Of a DNA stretch of 64,000 bases, positions 12,597 through 24,310 are shown piece by piece; position 1 is the stretch's first letter, and each line of letters begins with the position of its first letter. Made by a program: the position numbers and the translations under genes. This DNA comes from Cannabis sativa (taxonomy: Eukaryota; Streptophyta; Magnoliopsida; Rosales; Cannabaceae), in NCBI RefSeq assembly GCF_029168945.1, contig NC_083601.1, forward strand, positions 37,809,660 through 37,873,659, read 5' to 3'. Below the pieces are notes generated by a model. That model was given only the letters and a program-made list of their open reading frames with translations, had not been told where the DNA came from and ran no database searches.

Positions 12597-15500
12597 TATA
12601 TAGCATTATTATATATGATGATAGAGTATGGGAGGAGAGGTCTCATCAAGGGGCAGTAATGTAATGAAATAATGAGAATGGCCTCCCACATGTCGGGGTG
12701 GGATATGTTTATATGTTAGCGTACTATATATAAATTATATTTATATATATATGACAATTTTGTATATTATGGGAACGTGTGGCCTTCTATATATATTTTG
12801 TCAACGAAACTGTAATATGGCACTAAGATTAATTTAATTTCCAAGTACTTTTATATATAAAGCAAAAATGATCGAGTGAAGCTTGCTTTCATTTGAATGA
12901 CAAATGCATGGAATTGGGATCATATAATGCAATTGATCCTCAGTCACTTTTCTTTTCGGAGGTTCGAAATGACTGCTCATAACATAAATATATTTTCTTT
13001 TTATTAATCATATAGAGAGATTCTCTAGAAAATCCACTAACTAATTAATTTGGTGTAATGTAAGATTATATATGATAAATCACAATTGTTTGTTAAATTT
13101 AAACCTTATCACAATTGTTAGTTAAATTTAAACCTTTCTAGCTTGCTAAAGATGATATAATTACTTGAGATTAACTCAAGTGATCATGACCACTTAATAT
13201 TAGGGTGCATGTATAGGATTTGGAATCGAATCCTAACTTGTATAGTTTAAAAATATATTTATCAAACGTTTCAATTTAAAAAAAATTAAAAATCACATAC
13301 GTACATCATGTTATTTTTCAAGTAAAATTTAAATCGACTTTTTTAAATTTTAATGAAAATATAAGGAAAATTTAAAAATATATATATATATGCTTAAACA
13401 AGATTACTTAATTGGGTAATAATTGATATATTAAGCAAACCATAATTTAATTAATGCTATTAATTAATCTAAGTATTAAATTATTAATTACGACTATTAT
13501 ACTCTACTTGAATCCTCATAATAATATTTTTGGATGAATAATATGATTAAATATAAGAAAAATATAAAGTATCTATTTACTCCAAAAGAGACTATATATA
13601 AAGTTAAAGAAGGTCGGGTTGATAAAAGGTAGAAAAGGTTTTATGCTTTTTAAGGGAATTAAATTAATTTTTTTTTTAATAAATTATTAATTAAGAGAAA
13701 TTTAATTTCATATACCCTGTAGATTAATGCTTGAATAAGCAATAGTAGAAAAATTAAATAAAGAAAAACAATAAAATTAAATGAAAAGGCTTGCTAGTGG
13801 TAACTTGTAAAACAACTTTTTGATATATATATATATATAATACGTTTACATATAATAATTGCAAGATGCCCATTTGTATAATCTTCACACTATTATACTT
13901 TAAACATACAATAAACCATACTAAATTAGTGCACATAACTTAGAATGTTGGATTATAAATTTACACTAATTATTGGTACATAATTTTTTTGTTTTAAATA
14001 ATTCTAAAAACTATAATTGTAACTTATTTATTAATAGTATACATAAATATAAGATCTGTAAGTAAAATATTAGGCAATATTAGGCTAATGACCTAATATG
14101 TCATACTGCAATGGATATAATTAAGTATAAAGTCTTGTTACATAATTTAATTTAATGAATTATGAGATAACACTAATTCTTTACAATATGTCACCTCAAA
14201 ATTTAAATTAGTGCTACACCCTAATACTTAATAATAGCAATGCTTTATTATTGTAATATTATATTTGATGTTACACCAATATTAATAAATTTGATGCCAA
14301 ATTAATAATATTACAAGTATTGTAGATACTTTAATCATACCACAATGAAATATAGAAAGTAAATCAGAGATAAATTATCAAATTTTCCGTAGTAATATAT
14401 TTTACTACTTCAAATGCATGAAGAGAGTGTGTGAAATATATATTAATATGACATGTCTCTTCTCTTGTTAGCTGTTCACCAATTTGGTATCAATCACATC
14501 GCTCTGTTCATATGTCGGTTCTTGATGTATTATATATAAATAAATATAATATTGGTATATGTATGTACTTCTCTACCGAATAAACGAAATCGTTACTGTC
14601 TTTTCATTATGATCATCATCACCTATTTATTAATGTTAGAGAATACTATGGTATATATAGTGAGGGGCCTAATTTTTTTTTTTTTTCTAAAAAAAAAAAA
14701 GGAAAGATACGAGAAAAAGTTAAATAAGTTAGTGGTGAGATTTAAACTTTGACTTAAATTATTTACGCAATCTAATTTGATACAATTTGTAGCGTGCAAC
14801 AAATTTAACATATTTTTTAGCACATCATCACATAAACATTTTTTTTACAAATATGTTAAAATATGTCAATGTATCACAAATTTAACAATAAAAATACTCC
14901 CTGACAAATTCTTTTTTAATTAATGTAGTTATTAGCCTCTAAAGAATTATTTAATTTTTCTGATCCACAGTAAGTGTATGATATGTAACATTACTCAGAG
15001 ATCATATATATTTATATAAATAAATACATATGTGTCGTGGAATCTCCTCTACTTGTTTTTCTTTTAAAAAAAGGATTACGGCCAAGACCATATAAATTAA
15101 AGTTTTAGGGTCCAAACAAGTACAAATAAATTAAATTATTCAAAGTATATATCGATCATATATGCACATCATTAATATTTTTAGTTGCAAATGGGAGAGC
15201 ACTAAATCTTGAAACTCAAAAGTTGTGTGACCAAAATGGGTATGTACATATAGATGCAATTCATGATTCAACGTGGCACTCGTTTATTGGACAAATTCTA
15301 TGAATTTATTTATGTTTAGGACCACATGTATATATTTTACAAATTCTAAACTGGGCTGCCGCTATGCTTTACTTTTTTGTACGTACATTAAACTAATACG
15401 TTTTACTCTTTGTTTGCTAAATTGTCACCATCATTTATGGTCCCCTATCTTCCTTGGAACATGGTATGTATATTAATTTATATGTATCTTTTCTATTGCA

Positions 15501-18500
15501 ATTATTATTATTTCCAAATGCCTCAAAAATTAATTTTTAGAAACTATATATATGATACAGTACATATTGGCACATTTGGTTCATTTTTCCTTGCAGGCCC
15601 ATTTTCAATTTTTCATCATGCTGATAGTGTGATTGTAGACATGTTACTATTTATACAAATATATTTTTGTCATTTTTACTTATATATACATATAGCTTGT
15701 CATAATTAATGGGAGAGTGGTTGATATCAAATAAAAATAGAAAACTTTGAGAAAAAATATATATATACTATATATATATATTAATTAGTAAAGTGTTTGA
15801 ATGAAAACCCAATATACATAAGAAGGAAAGAAATATCATGATAAATCATAAGAGTTTCCAAATAATTCACTGATCTCATGACATTATCATATATATAACT
15901 TAGAAGTTTACCTTCTTATAGTGAAACTTATGTTGGAGATTATTTAGATTTATCATGTTTGGACTTAAAAATATACATGCATGTGTGAATATTATTAAGA
16001 ATATTGATGAGACTTTTGCCGATTTTTTCTGATTAAAATTAATTAAAATTCATTTTTTTTGGTGTGTTTATTTTGTACTGGCGTAAATCAACAGTACAAA
16101 GATTTTTTTTTTCTTTTGATCAAACAAAGTAATATATATTAAAAAAAAAGTGTGTTTTGCGCCAGTAATCATAAAATGGAAAATATATATACATAATAAT
16201 TTATCTATATATAAATTACAATTATCTCAACTATCAGTAATAAAAAAGGTAAAAGTTAGTTGTGAACTAACACTAAATCAATTAATGTAATTAAAGGTGT
16301 TATTTCACGAGTGATAGTTGTAACTGATTATTAATTGTTCACGAAATAATATTGATATTATTACTTCATTGGTAAATATAGATATTTTTTTTTGTGCCAT
16401 AATTATTAATATCCCTTTGCGTTAAAATTTAATTAATTAGTGGGATCTCTCTCTCCAGGAAAAACATAAGATATATACTATTCTCTTATCATGGACATGC
16501 ATGCATGTACTCTCCAGGAATTCAATTCTTAACCTTACAGCCCAAAACAATTTTAAAATTATATATTACATTTATGTGAGTTTAATTTTGTTATTGACTA
16601 TAGAAGCACTCCCTAGCTAGCTCAAGAAAAATATAATAAAAAAGGAGTAAGTACAAAGTGGTTATAAGTATGAATTAAAGGTTTGAAAATGATAGGCACC
16701 AAGAAAATAGCCTTTAATTTATTGTGTTAACTCAAAAAGCTGTAACCCTTAATTGATCACTGCCACATCAAATGGGACCGTTATATTTCTTTCGATTTTA
16801 TATTTATTTATTTAATTGGTGTTTCTGCACAAGAAAAGTAACCCAATTTAGCCCAAAAACTTCCCCCACAGCTCGTGGCTTTATCTTTTCAGTTTTCACC
16901 ATCATCACTCCCTAATTTTTCTAACTTTCCGTTTAGAGTAATCTTTGATTGTTGTGTTTTTGCGCTTTAAATGTAAATCTCCCTTTTTATTTTGCCCCCA
17001 CCACCATATTCACTGTGTCCATTACTATCAAAGTTTTTTTAAAAAAAATAAAAAATTGTAATATAATATACATAATATTACCCTAATTGAAATTTTCTAA
17101 GGCACTGGCTTCTGTTTTCTTTGTTGGAGTAAAATATATGAGTAAGATGGGACAAATAGTTGTGCAGTCAAATGGGGATTCTCTCTTGGTGTTTTTCGTT
17201 TGTCTCCTTATCAAATGGGTAACCATTGCACAAGACAACTATACACTATTAGGTCAAAAACTCATAGGTATTATTATAAACAAGTGGTCCAAACTTTTTT
17301 TAAAAAAATCTATTAAGTGTTTTTAGAAATTAGAATTGATTGTTGTTACACAAGTTTATTGGGTTTGTTTTTTATTTTTTTGACACACATTAAAGACAAA
17401 AAATAAATCTACTTTCTGATCATGAAGTATTTAGCTAAATAGTAACTGGATGTGCTCCATCCATCCCCCATGTCATAGAATAAAACTTCATTTTATAAGT
17501 TAATATGATTTCATTAAAACCCCCGTAACAGTTTCATTTTCACTTTTTTGTTTTTTCTTTTCGTTTTTCCTTTACATAAAATACTTAGGTAGTAATTATA
17601 GTGATTTGGCCATTGTTTTAACACAATTTCCATACAATAACATTGCCTCGATCCTAGTCGGTGGTTGCTCACAGTACAAAAATAATTTCGAAAAAATTCT
17701 AAAATGATTTTTTTTTTTTAACTTTAGAGAGAGATTCGAATTTGAAACTTTCACGTTGTAAAGAAATCTAAAACTACTAACCTATGTTTATCACTACTAA
17801 ATTCTAAAATGAATTAATCTAGTTAGTTAAACCTAATTTATATATATTATCTCAAAAAAAATTAATTTATATTGCTGTTTTCTTCATTTAGACAAATATA
17901 TTAATTAGGCAAGAAACAGAATCTCATATTGCGTTTTCAATGTGGCGTGTGAAAACAGCATAAAATACTTTCTAAAATTGGAAACTATATAAGAGAGATT
18001 GTATCTAATTAAAATATTAAGCAAAAAAGAAAACTAAAACTTTAGCATTAACAGAAGTACAGCCCCAGAAAAAATTACTTGACTATCTTGCAAAATTGGG
18101 AGAGGACATAATGGAAAAACTCCACTTTTAGGAGTTATTTTAAAATAATTAAATTTATTTTTATTGGGAGAAAAATTAATTAATTATTCTACACGTCCAA
18201 ATTGTCACATTTAAAGTACCTTTAAAACTAACTGTGTAATTACACTATATTTTTTTTAAAAAAAAAATGTATTTGAATATGATACAGTAATTATATAAAT
18301 TTTTAATAAAATAATTAGTAATTACACAGTAAAATAATATTTTTTAGTAGTTAATATTTAAAATAAAAGGTTTTATATATGCTAAAATGTGCTAAAATGT
18401 ATAATTATCTCAAATTAATTCAATTATATTAGTATTCTGTTACTTAATCCAACATAAATCTCATTTGTTTAGTAATATGAATTAGAAGTAATTTTAACAT

Positions 18501-18530
18501 CACAAATCATTTAGATCTGGTGGCAACTAT
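12597..18530. other. AT-rich intergenic DNA, no gene recognised
   Basis: About 6 kb without a supportable gene. ORFs here (13754-13936, 14552-14823, 15273-15709, 17087-17326) lack family features and are AT-driven. The segment near 17700-17790 has, on the minus strand, a TTCGAAT B-box-like core followed by an A-rich tail and may be a decayed SINE, but the A box was not found. Confidence 0.4.
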
Positions 18531-18540
18531 TTATTATATT

Positions 18541-19409
18541 GGGTGACTATTTAATGGTTACATTTTTATTGTAACCATATAATTACATTTTTCTTTAACC
18601 TGTAATAGCAGGTTACTAACAGGTAGACCTTCATTTTTTAGATTTAATTAATTATAATTAACTATTTTCTTAAAATAATTAATTAAATATTTAACAAGAC
18701 CTCTTTTAGCAATTAATATTTATATTTAAATTCTTACTTGAATTATTTTAATAATTAAGCCATTTAATTATAATATTTATTTTTTTACAAAAATTAAACT
18801 TCTTTTGACACAAATTAAAATTCTCTTCTTATAATAAATTTTCAAATAATTAATTATTTTTAAATGATATTTAATTATTTTGTTACAATTATATGAACTA
18901 AGTATGAGGCCTCAAGCTAATCAATCGATAACAAGTGCAGTCATTTTTTTCTCAAAAATCCTTCAACTTATTTCTTTTTTTTTACTTTTTAAATATTTAA
19001 ATAAAAAAAATTAAATTATTAAGTGTAATAATTTAAAATTAAGATTACAAGTATAATAAAATTTAAATTATAAAATTATATGTGTATAATTTTAAATTAT
19101 AAAAAGTTTTGCTATAAAATTTTAAATAATTTAAGTATAGAAAAATAAATTGCTAAAAGATCCTTATATAGTAATAAATTACAAAAAATTAATTAATAAT
19201 TATAATTAATTTAATTTTAAAATATAATTAATCTTAATTAAAGTTTTATAAGGAAATAAATGATTAGGTCCCTTTCAGGTTACAAGTTATTTATTATTTG
19301 TTTTTATTTAATTTTCAAATTAATCACAACCATTTAATAGTAATCCAATGGCTTAAAAAAATGTAACCATGATGGTTACAATAAAAATGTAACTATTGAA
19401 ACCTCTTCC
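18541..19409. mobile_element. MULE-type MITE with 10-bp target duplication
   Basis: Terminal inverted repeats are clear: 18553-18578 is nearly identical to the reverse complement of 19373-19398 (core TTACATTTTTATTGTAACCA), with weaker matching both outward to the ends and inward for another 25-30 bp. The flanks carry the same 10 bp, TTATTATATT, at 18531-18540 and 19410-19419. A 9-10 bp duplication with long TIRs fits the Mutator superfamily. The 869-bp interior is AT-rich and non-coding, so the element is non-autonomous. Confidence 0.75.
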
Positions 19410-19514
19410 TTATTATATTAATTATAACTCAAAAATACTATCTGCTCTTAAAAAAAATAGAAGAAACAAAAACTCAAAAGATTATATATTAGCATAATAA
19501 AAAGGCTTCCAAAA

Positions 19515-19844
19515 GTAGAGTGATCCTGAAGTTGTTCATATTGCTAGGTCTTTTTATTTTTTTTTTGTAGAGAGTGATTCTAAAGTTGTCGTGATTTCAG
19601 TTTATTCTTTTTCTAAGAGTGTTTTTGGGTGGGATTGTTTATTGGATCTATTAGCTAGGTCTTTATTATCTGTCTTTTTTGGTGTATATTTACAACATGT
19701 AATGTAAAATGGTAATACCGCAACACATGATGAGTTTATTCACTTAAGATAGAAAATAAGATTTCTTAGTTGGAAGAAATTTCTTCCTTAATGTATTGTT
19801 TGACTTTCGGCAATAAAATTGATTCTTGTATTAAAAAAAAAAGA
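19515..19844 (+). pseudogene. 5'-truncated LINE with RNase H-like C-terminal remnant
   Basis: Broken frames read as the C-terminal part of the RNase H-like (RVT_3) domain common in plant L1-type LINEs: ESDSKVVVIS, then a degenerate NGNTATH where family members have a NxxAH motif. A 3' untranslated stretch and an A tail follow at 19832-19842. The 10-bp GCTTCCAAAA occurs before the insert (19505-19514) and after the A tail (19845-19854), the target duplication expected from target-primed reverse transcription. Only about 330 bp was inserted, a typical severe 5' truncation. Confidence 0.7.
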
Positions 19845-20485
19845 GCTTCCAAAAAAATTATCTTATACAAGCCAACAAAAGTGTAGTCGAAACAAATATC
19901 AAATAACAGTTAAATAAGATAAATAATCAACAATATATGGCCGAAAAAATATGGTATACTAAAGCAACTCCAACCCGCAAAAATTGTGTCAATTTAGCAT
20001 TATTCCATTTGTATCTTCTCTTCTAAATATAATACTAAAAAGGATAATTTACGGTCAAACTCCTTAATTTTTACATTTGATACGATCTAACCTTCATACT
20101 TAAAAAGTTATGGCTATACTCTCATATCCATAATCGTTCTGCTCTGTACTCCTTCCGTTCACTTTGGTCTGTTAAGTGCCACAGTAGACTGGGACTGTGT
20201 ACACAAGTGTACACGTGGCGAAATTTTATTGGCCCACCTAATTTCTAAAAAATTAGAAAAAAATATTTTTTTTTTCTATTTTTATTCTATTTTTTCCTTT
20301 TTTTCTTATTCTTCTTTCTTCTCTGCCTGGGCTTGGTGAACCATCCAAGACACAATCAACGGACGAGGACCACACCAAAAAGCTCGCGAGACTCTGGGGA
20401 CCCCAATGTTTGGTTCTCCCTTGAGTTTTCCACTTTCTCTTCCTTTCTTTCTCGACTCTCTCTGCTCAGAGCCAAACGCAACAAT

Positions 20486-20800
20486 CACTACAAGAAATGT
20501 CACTTTTGTCAGCACATTTTTGTGCTGGTAAAAGTTAGTATTGCGCTGGTAAAATAGAATTTACCTATGATGTGTTGGTAAAAGGGGGTTGGCAAATCAA
20601 TGTTGGTATTAGAACTTTTGCCAGCATAAAATGAAAAGCGCTGGCAAAAAAGACTTTTCCTAGCGCGTAAATGTGCTGGTAAAAGTTAGATTTTAGCCAC
20701 TGCAAATGTCCAGTGCAGTTTGTGAAATGCGCGCTGGTAAAAGTTACTTTTACCAACACAGCAGCGAACTGTACTGGTAAAAGTGACATTTTTTGTAGTG
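20486..20800. mobile_element. Non-autonomous CACTA MITE, copy 1
   Basis: The element starts CACTACAAGAAATGTCACTT and ends TTTTTTGTAGTG, perfect CACTA-type termini, and is flanked by the 3-bp duplication AAT (20483-20485, 20801-20803). The 315-bp interior is built from both orientations of a GCTGGTAAAAGT / CTTTTACCAGC subterminal motif. A second member lies at 51426-51727 in the opposite orientation. It is nested in the Mutator-like element. Confidence 0.88.
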
Positions 20801-21119
20801 AATGCTGCTCTCTATGGCCAAAATAGACTTCACACAATGTTCCCTGCCCTTGAAGGCCCCTAGATCTGAATCTTCCTCGCCCTTTCCCTCTCCCTACGAT
20901 GTCCCTCTCTCTGTTTCTTTCTGCTCGAAGCCAAACAGAGCACCTCCGACAGAGATCTAAGCAAGGCTTCGATAGAACGAAAATTTGAAATTTTTGTTTG
21001 TTTTTGATTGTTCAATGAGAACAAAATGAAGTCTTTACAGTATAGTTGATTTCTTTTGCTGTGTTTTTCGATTAGATATTTTTGAACAAATGTATGTATT
21101 TAGATTTTTTTGTATGCAG

Positions 21120-21185
21120 TCTAACCTAAAGAACACAGTGGGAGTTCTCACAATGACTAGAAAAGGGATTCGTGGTAACTAGTAG
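21120..21185 (+). pseudogene. Exon-like block inside the Mutator-like element
   Basis: A T-rich stretch ending in TGTATGCAG precedes 66 bp that are followed by a strong donor, AG|GTAAGATCC. One frame reads SNLKNTVGVLTMTRKGIRGN and then two stops. The layout (pyrimidine-rich leader-like DNA, intron-like DNA, acceptor, exon, donor) looks like a captured host gene segment. The source gene is not recognised. Confidence 0.35.
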
Positions 21186-21552
21186 GTAAGATCCTAACAT
21201 GCATGCATGGTTAATTTCATTACCATATTGACGGGTTTAATAGATTTCTTACAAACATTGATTAGAATAGATGTTAGGTTCCTAAGTAGAATGTAGAAGA
21301 AAGAAGAAGAAAATAATTTTTCTGATTTTAATTTTTTTATATTTTAAGTTATTTTTATAATTTTTAATTATTAAAATTAGGTAGACTAATGAAATCACTA
21401 CGTGTATACTTGTGTACACAGTGATAGTCTACTTTGACACTTAACAGACTAAAGTTGACAGAGCAAAACGATTATGGAAGTTGGGAAGTGCAGCAATAAT
21501 TTTTCCAGTATAAGAGTTAGATCGTATTAGACTTAAAAGTTTAGGAAGTTTA

Positions 21553-22050
21553 TATTAGAATATTTTTATATATAGAAATTATTTTCTAATTAAGGAAATG
21601 ATTTTCTATTTAAGGAAATAAATAAATAATTGATTTTCTGATAAATGAATATTTTATATTCATTAAATCTGGATAAAATCAATTATGTAATATTCTATAT
21701 ATGGTCAGATTTCTATATTCATTACCTGATTTGATTTCCTGAATTAATTGTCAAAATATTCTGACAATTAATGTGGCAGAGCTCGATGGAGTATCTCACC
21801 TATAACATAGTGGTCTCTGCCCCCGAGCTCCTCACTCATTCCGAATTCATTCAAAGAATTCCATCTTAAAGAGAGCCGAGAGAGCGAGGAAGCCCGAACT
21901 CCAATACCGAAGCCTATCGCAGGATCGAAGCTCAAAGATCAATGGCGGAGGTACATCGATCCTTTCATTGCATATATTATAGTATATGATTACGCTTATT
22001 TTCCGCATTTCATATCATATATATGCTATATTACATACACTATATATATA
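21553..22050 (+). repeat. 5' LTR of the copia element
   Basis: This copy aligns with the 3' LTR along its whole length but stops at a TATATATA run, lacking the terminal GTCTAACA present in the 3' copy. The two copies differ by several substitutions and many 1-3 bp indels (for example around 21776-21800 and 21840-21880), so the insertion is not recent, unless some indels are assembly errors. Confidence 0.88.
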
Positions 22051-22828
22051 CTGCATCAGAAAGTGATTTATCTCGCTCGATTTTATTTGAGTTTCATATA
22101 TATATATATACATACATATACTGTTCATATATATACATATTTGTTTCTGCTTCGTATATATATATATATTTATATTCATACCATTTATATTATATATACA
22201 TTTTAATCAATATATACATATATATATATATATATCTTTTATTGTTCATATATACATATATATTATATACTCATACATTCATACTCGCTCGTACGTGTAT
22301 ATATATATATTTTATATTTATATATGTTTATATATATATCGTATATTATATATATGTTTTGTCACATAATAATAATCATAATATTCATTTTTTTATTATG
22401 TGATATATACATGCATATATATATATATACATGCGTATATATAATCACGATCGGTCCATGGTTTTGTTTTTTCCTTTTTCATTTTTCGGTGTTTATTTTG
22501 AATTCTATATACATTACTATATTCGTATAGTATTATAGATCGATCTAAGCATTGAAAATCCATTGAAAAACTTAAAGATGAAAAAAAATTTCAGTTAAAA
22601 CTTTTTCTTAATTCGATTAGTTTCGTGATATTAAAGTATATATTTTTTCGTGTTTTCGTGCATAAAATCTATGTGGATCTCTTTATTATTTGATTTAGAA
22701 CATTTTAGATTTGAAAACACGCACTTGGTCGTCTGGAAACGTAATTTCCGATCGGCTCGGGCCTGCCCGACGGACCCGCGTGTAAAAAACGGCCAAATTC
22801 GACCGGTCTTGGCTGGAGAAGACGACAC

Positions 22829-23120
22829 AAACGACATGTCGTTTGTCAAAAAACGACGTGTCGTTTGTCAAAAAACGACGTGTCGTTTGCCCAAAAACGA
22901 CGTGTCGTTTTCCAAAAAACGACGTGTCGTTTTCCAGAAAACGACGTGTCGTTTTTCAAAATCGACGTGTCGTTTGAAAGGCTTCATTTTCGATGTCGTT
23001 ATGAAAAACGACATGTCGTTTTTCACAAGGTGAAAACGACGTGTCGTTTGCATTCTTTCGCCCTTCAAATTTTGGAAAAAACGACGTGTCGTAGCTCTTT
23101 GCAAAAACGACATGTCGTTT
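22829..23120. repeat. Array of eleven near-identical palindromes in the copia leader
   Basis: Eleven copies of a 14-16 bp unit AAACGAC(G/A)TGTCGTTT occur between 22829 and 23120. The first six are tightly spaced (about 21 bp apart), the last five more loosely. Three copies carry the A variant, which is an exact palindrome; eight carry GACGTGTC, whose ACGTGTC core matches the ABRE consensus ACGTGKC for bZIP factors. The array lies about 780 bp downstream of the 5' LTR and ends just before an A-run at 23139-23163. It produces short open frames on both strands, which are artefacts of the palindromes. Confidence 0.9.
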
Positions 23121-24310
23121 GAAAGATGGATTTTTCAAAAAAAAAAAAAAAAAAAAAAAAAAAGGAATAATTCCGAATTTTTGATAAATTTTTTATTTAT
23201 TTGGAATATTAATTATTTTCCTATTTTTGTGTGTTAATTTAGTCAATAAATTGCATTTAGTTAATTTTCCATTTTTGTTTAATACATATATATAGTATAT
23301 AAATTGAAAATGGAAATTTATTTAAATTTGGTAATTTATTACATGATTTATTTAGGCATGTAAAAATTGTGCTAATTTGTGCATTTAATTATATATTACC
23401 AAATTTATGCAATTTATTGTCTAAATTAATTTTGAAAAATCTGCCATTAATTTCATATTAAGGAATTTGCATTTAATTAATGATCATACATTAATTGTAT
23501 TATTTTGTATTTAATTGACAAATTTATGTTTAATGCAATTAATTTAGATTTGTATGATTTAAATGCTCTACATAAATTCCTTTTATAAGGTTAGATATAT
23601 TTAGAAATATTCAAACATTAAGATAGGTTGAATATTTTATTTAGCAATTAAGTTTCATAAAACTTCATAAAATTATTCATAAAATATTCATAAAACTTTA
23701 TAAAATGAATAAAATATGAATAAAACGTAAGTAGTTTTGTGGTTTGACATAAGAAAACATGAACCCGGGACAAATGCTCATATCTTAATCTGCTTTTTAA
23801 TGATCTTCTGGACGACCACACTGAGCACTAATCTCGCTGATTGTCTATTATGTTAATAACGAAATTACTTTTAGGTAGAGCCCAATACCTAATGTCTAAA
23901 GTGAAAATATAATTTTTTATAATTAGGGAGTAGCCGTAGCATCTTTAATTATATAAAATTATATATTAATTAAAATTCACCTTAATGGACAAAACTTGTA
24001 ATTAATTATTTGGATATAATAATTTTACCCCACAGGGATTTTATTATATTTTTATAATTAATTAGGATAATATATTAAGTTAAATTCTCTTAATTTATTC
24101 CCACAGTGGAGTTATGAGGATTTGAATTAATAGTGTTATCACAAATTTTAATTAAAGATAGATTTCATTCCTCCATTATTTCTAAATTAAATACTTCATT
24201 AAATCTATCATAAAGTTCATACAATTTTATTAGATTTAAAATTTAGCCCACATGCAATTTTAGATTTAATAAAATTTTCATATTCATCATGTTTCTACAT
24301 TGGTAAAACA

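Noticed and set aside
15273..15709. Overlapping hydrophobic open reading frames
   Set aside because: Composition is that of AT-rich DNA; no splice-supported gene model or family motif.
22023..22530. Tyr/Ile-rich open reading frames after the copia 5' LTR
   Set aside because: They come from TATATA-rich DNA in the retrotransposon leader.
22829..23120. CRISPR-like array (short repeats with spacers)
   Set aside because: The units are palindromes with very short, A-rich spacers, in a plant retrotransposon leader; there are no cas genes and the genome is eukaryotic.
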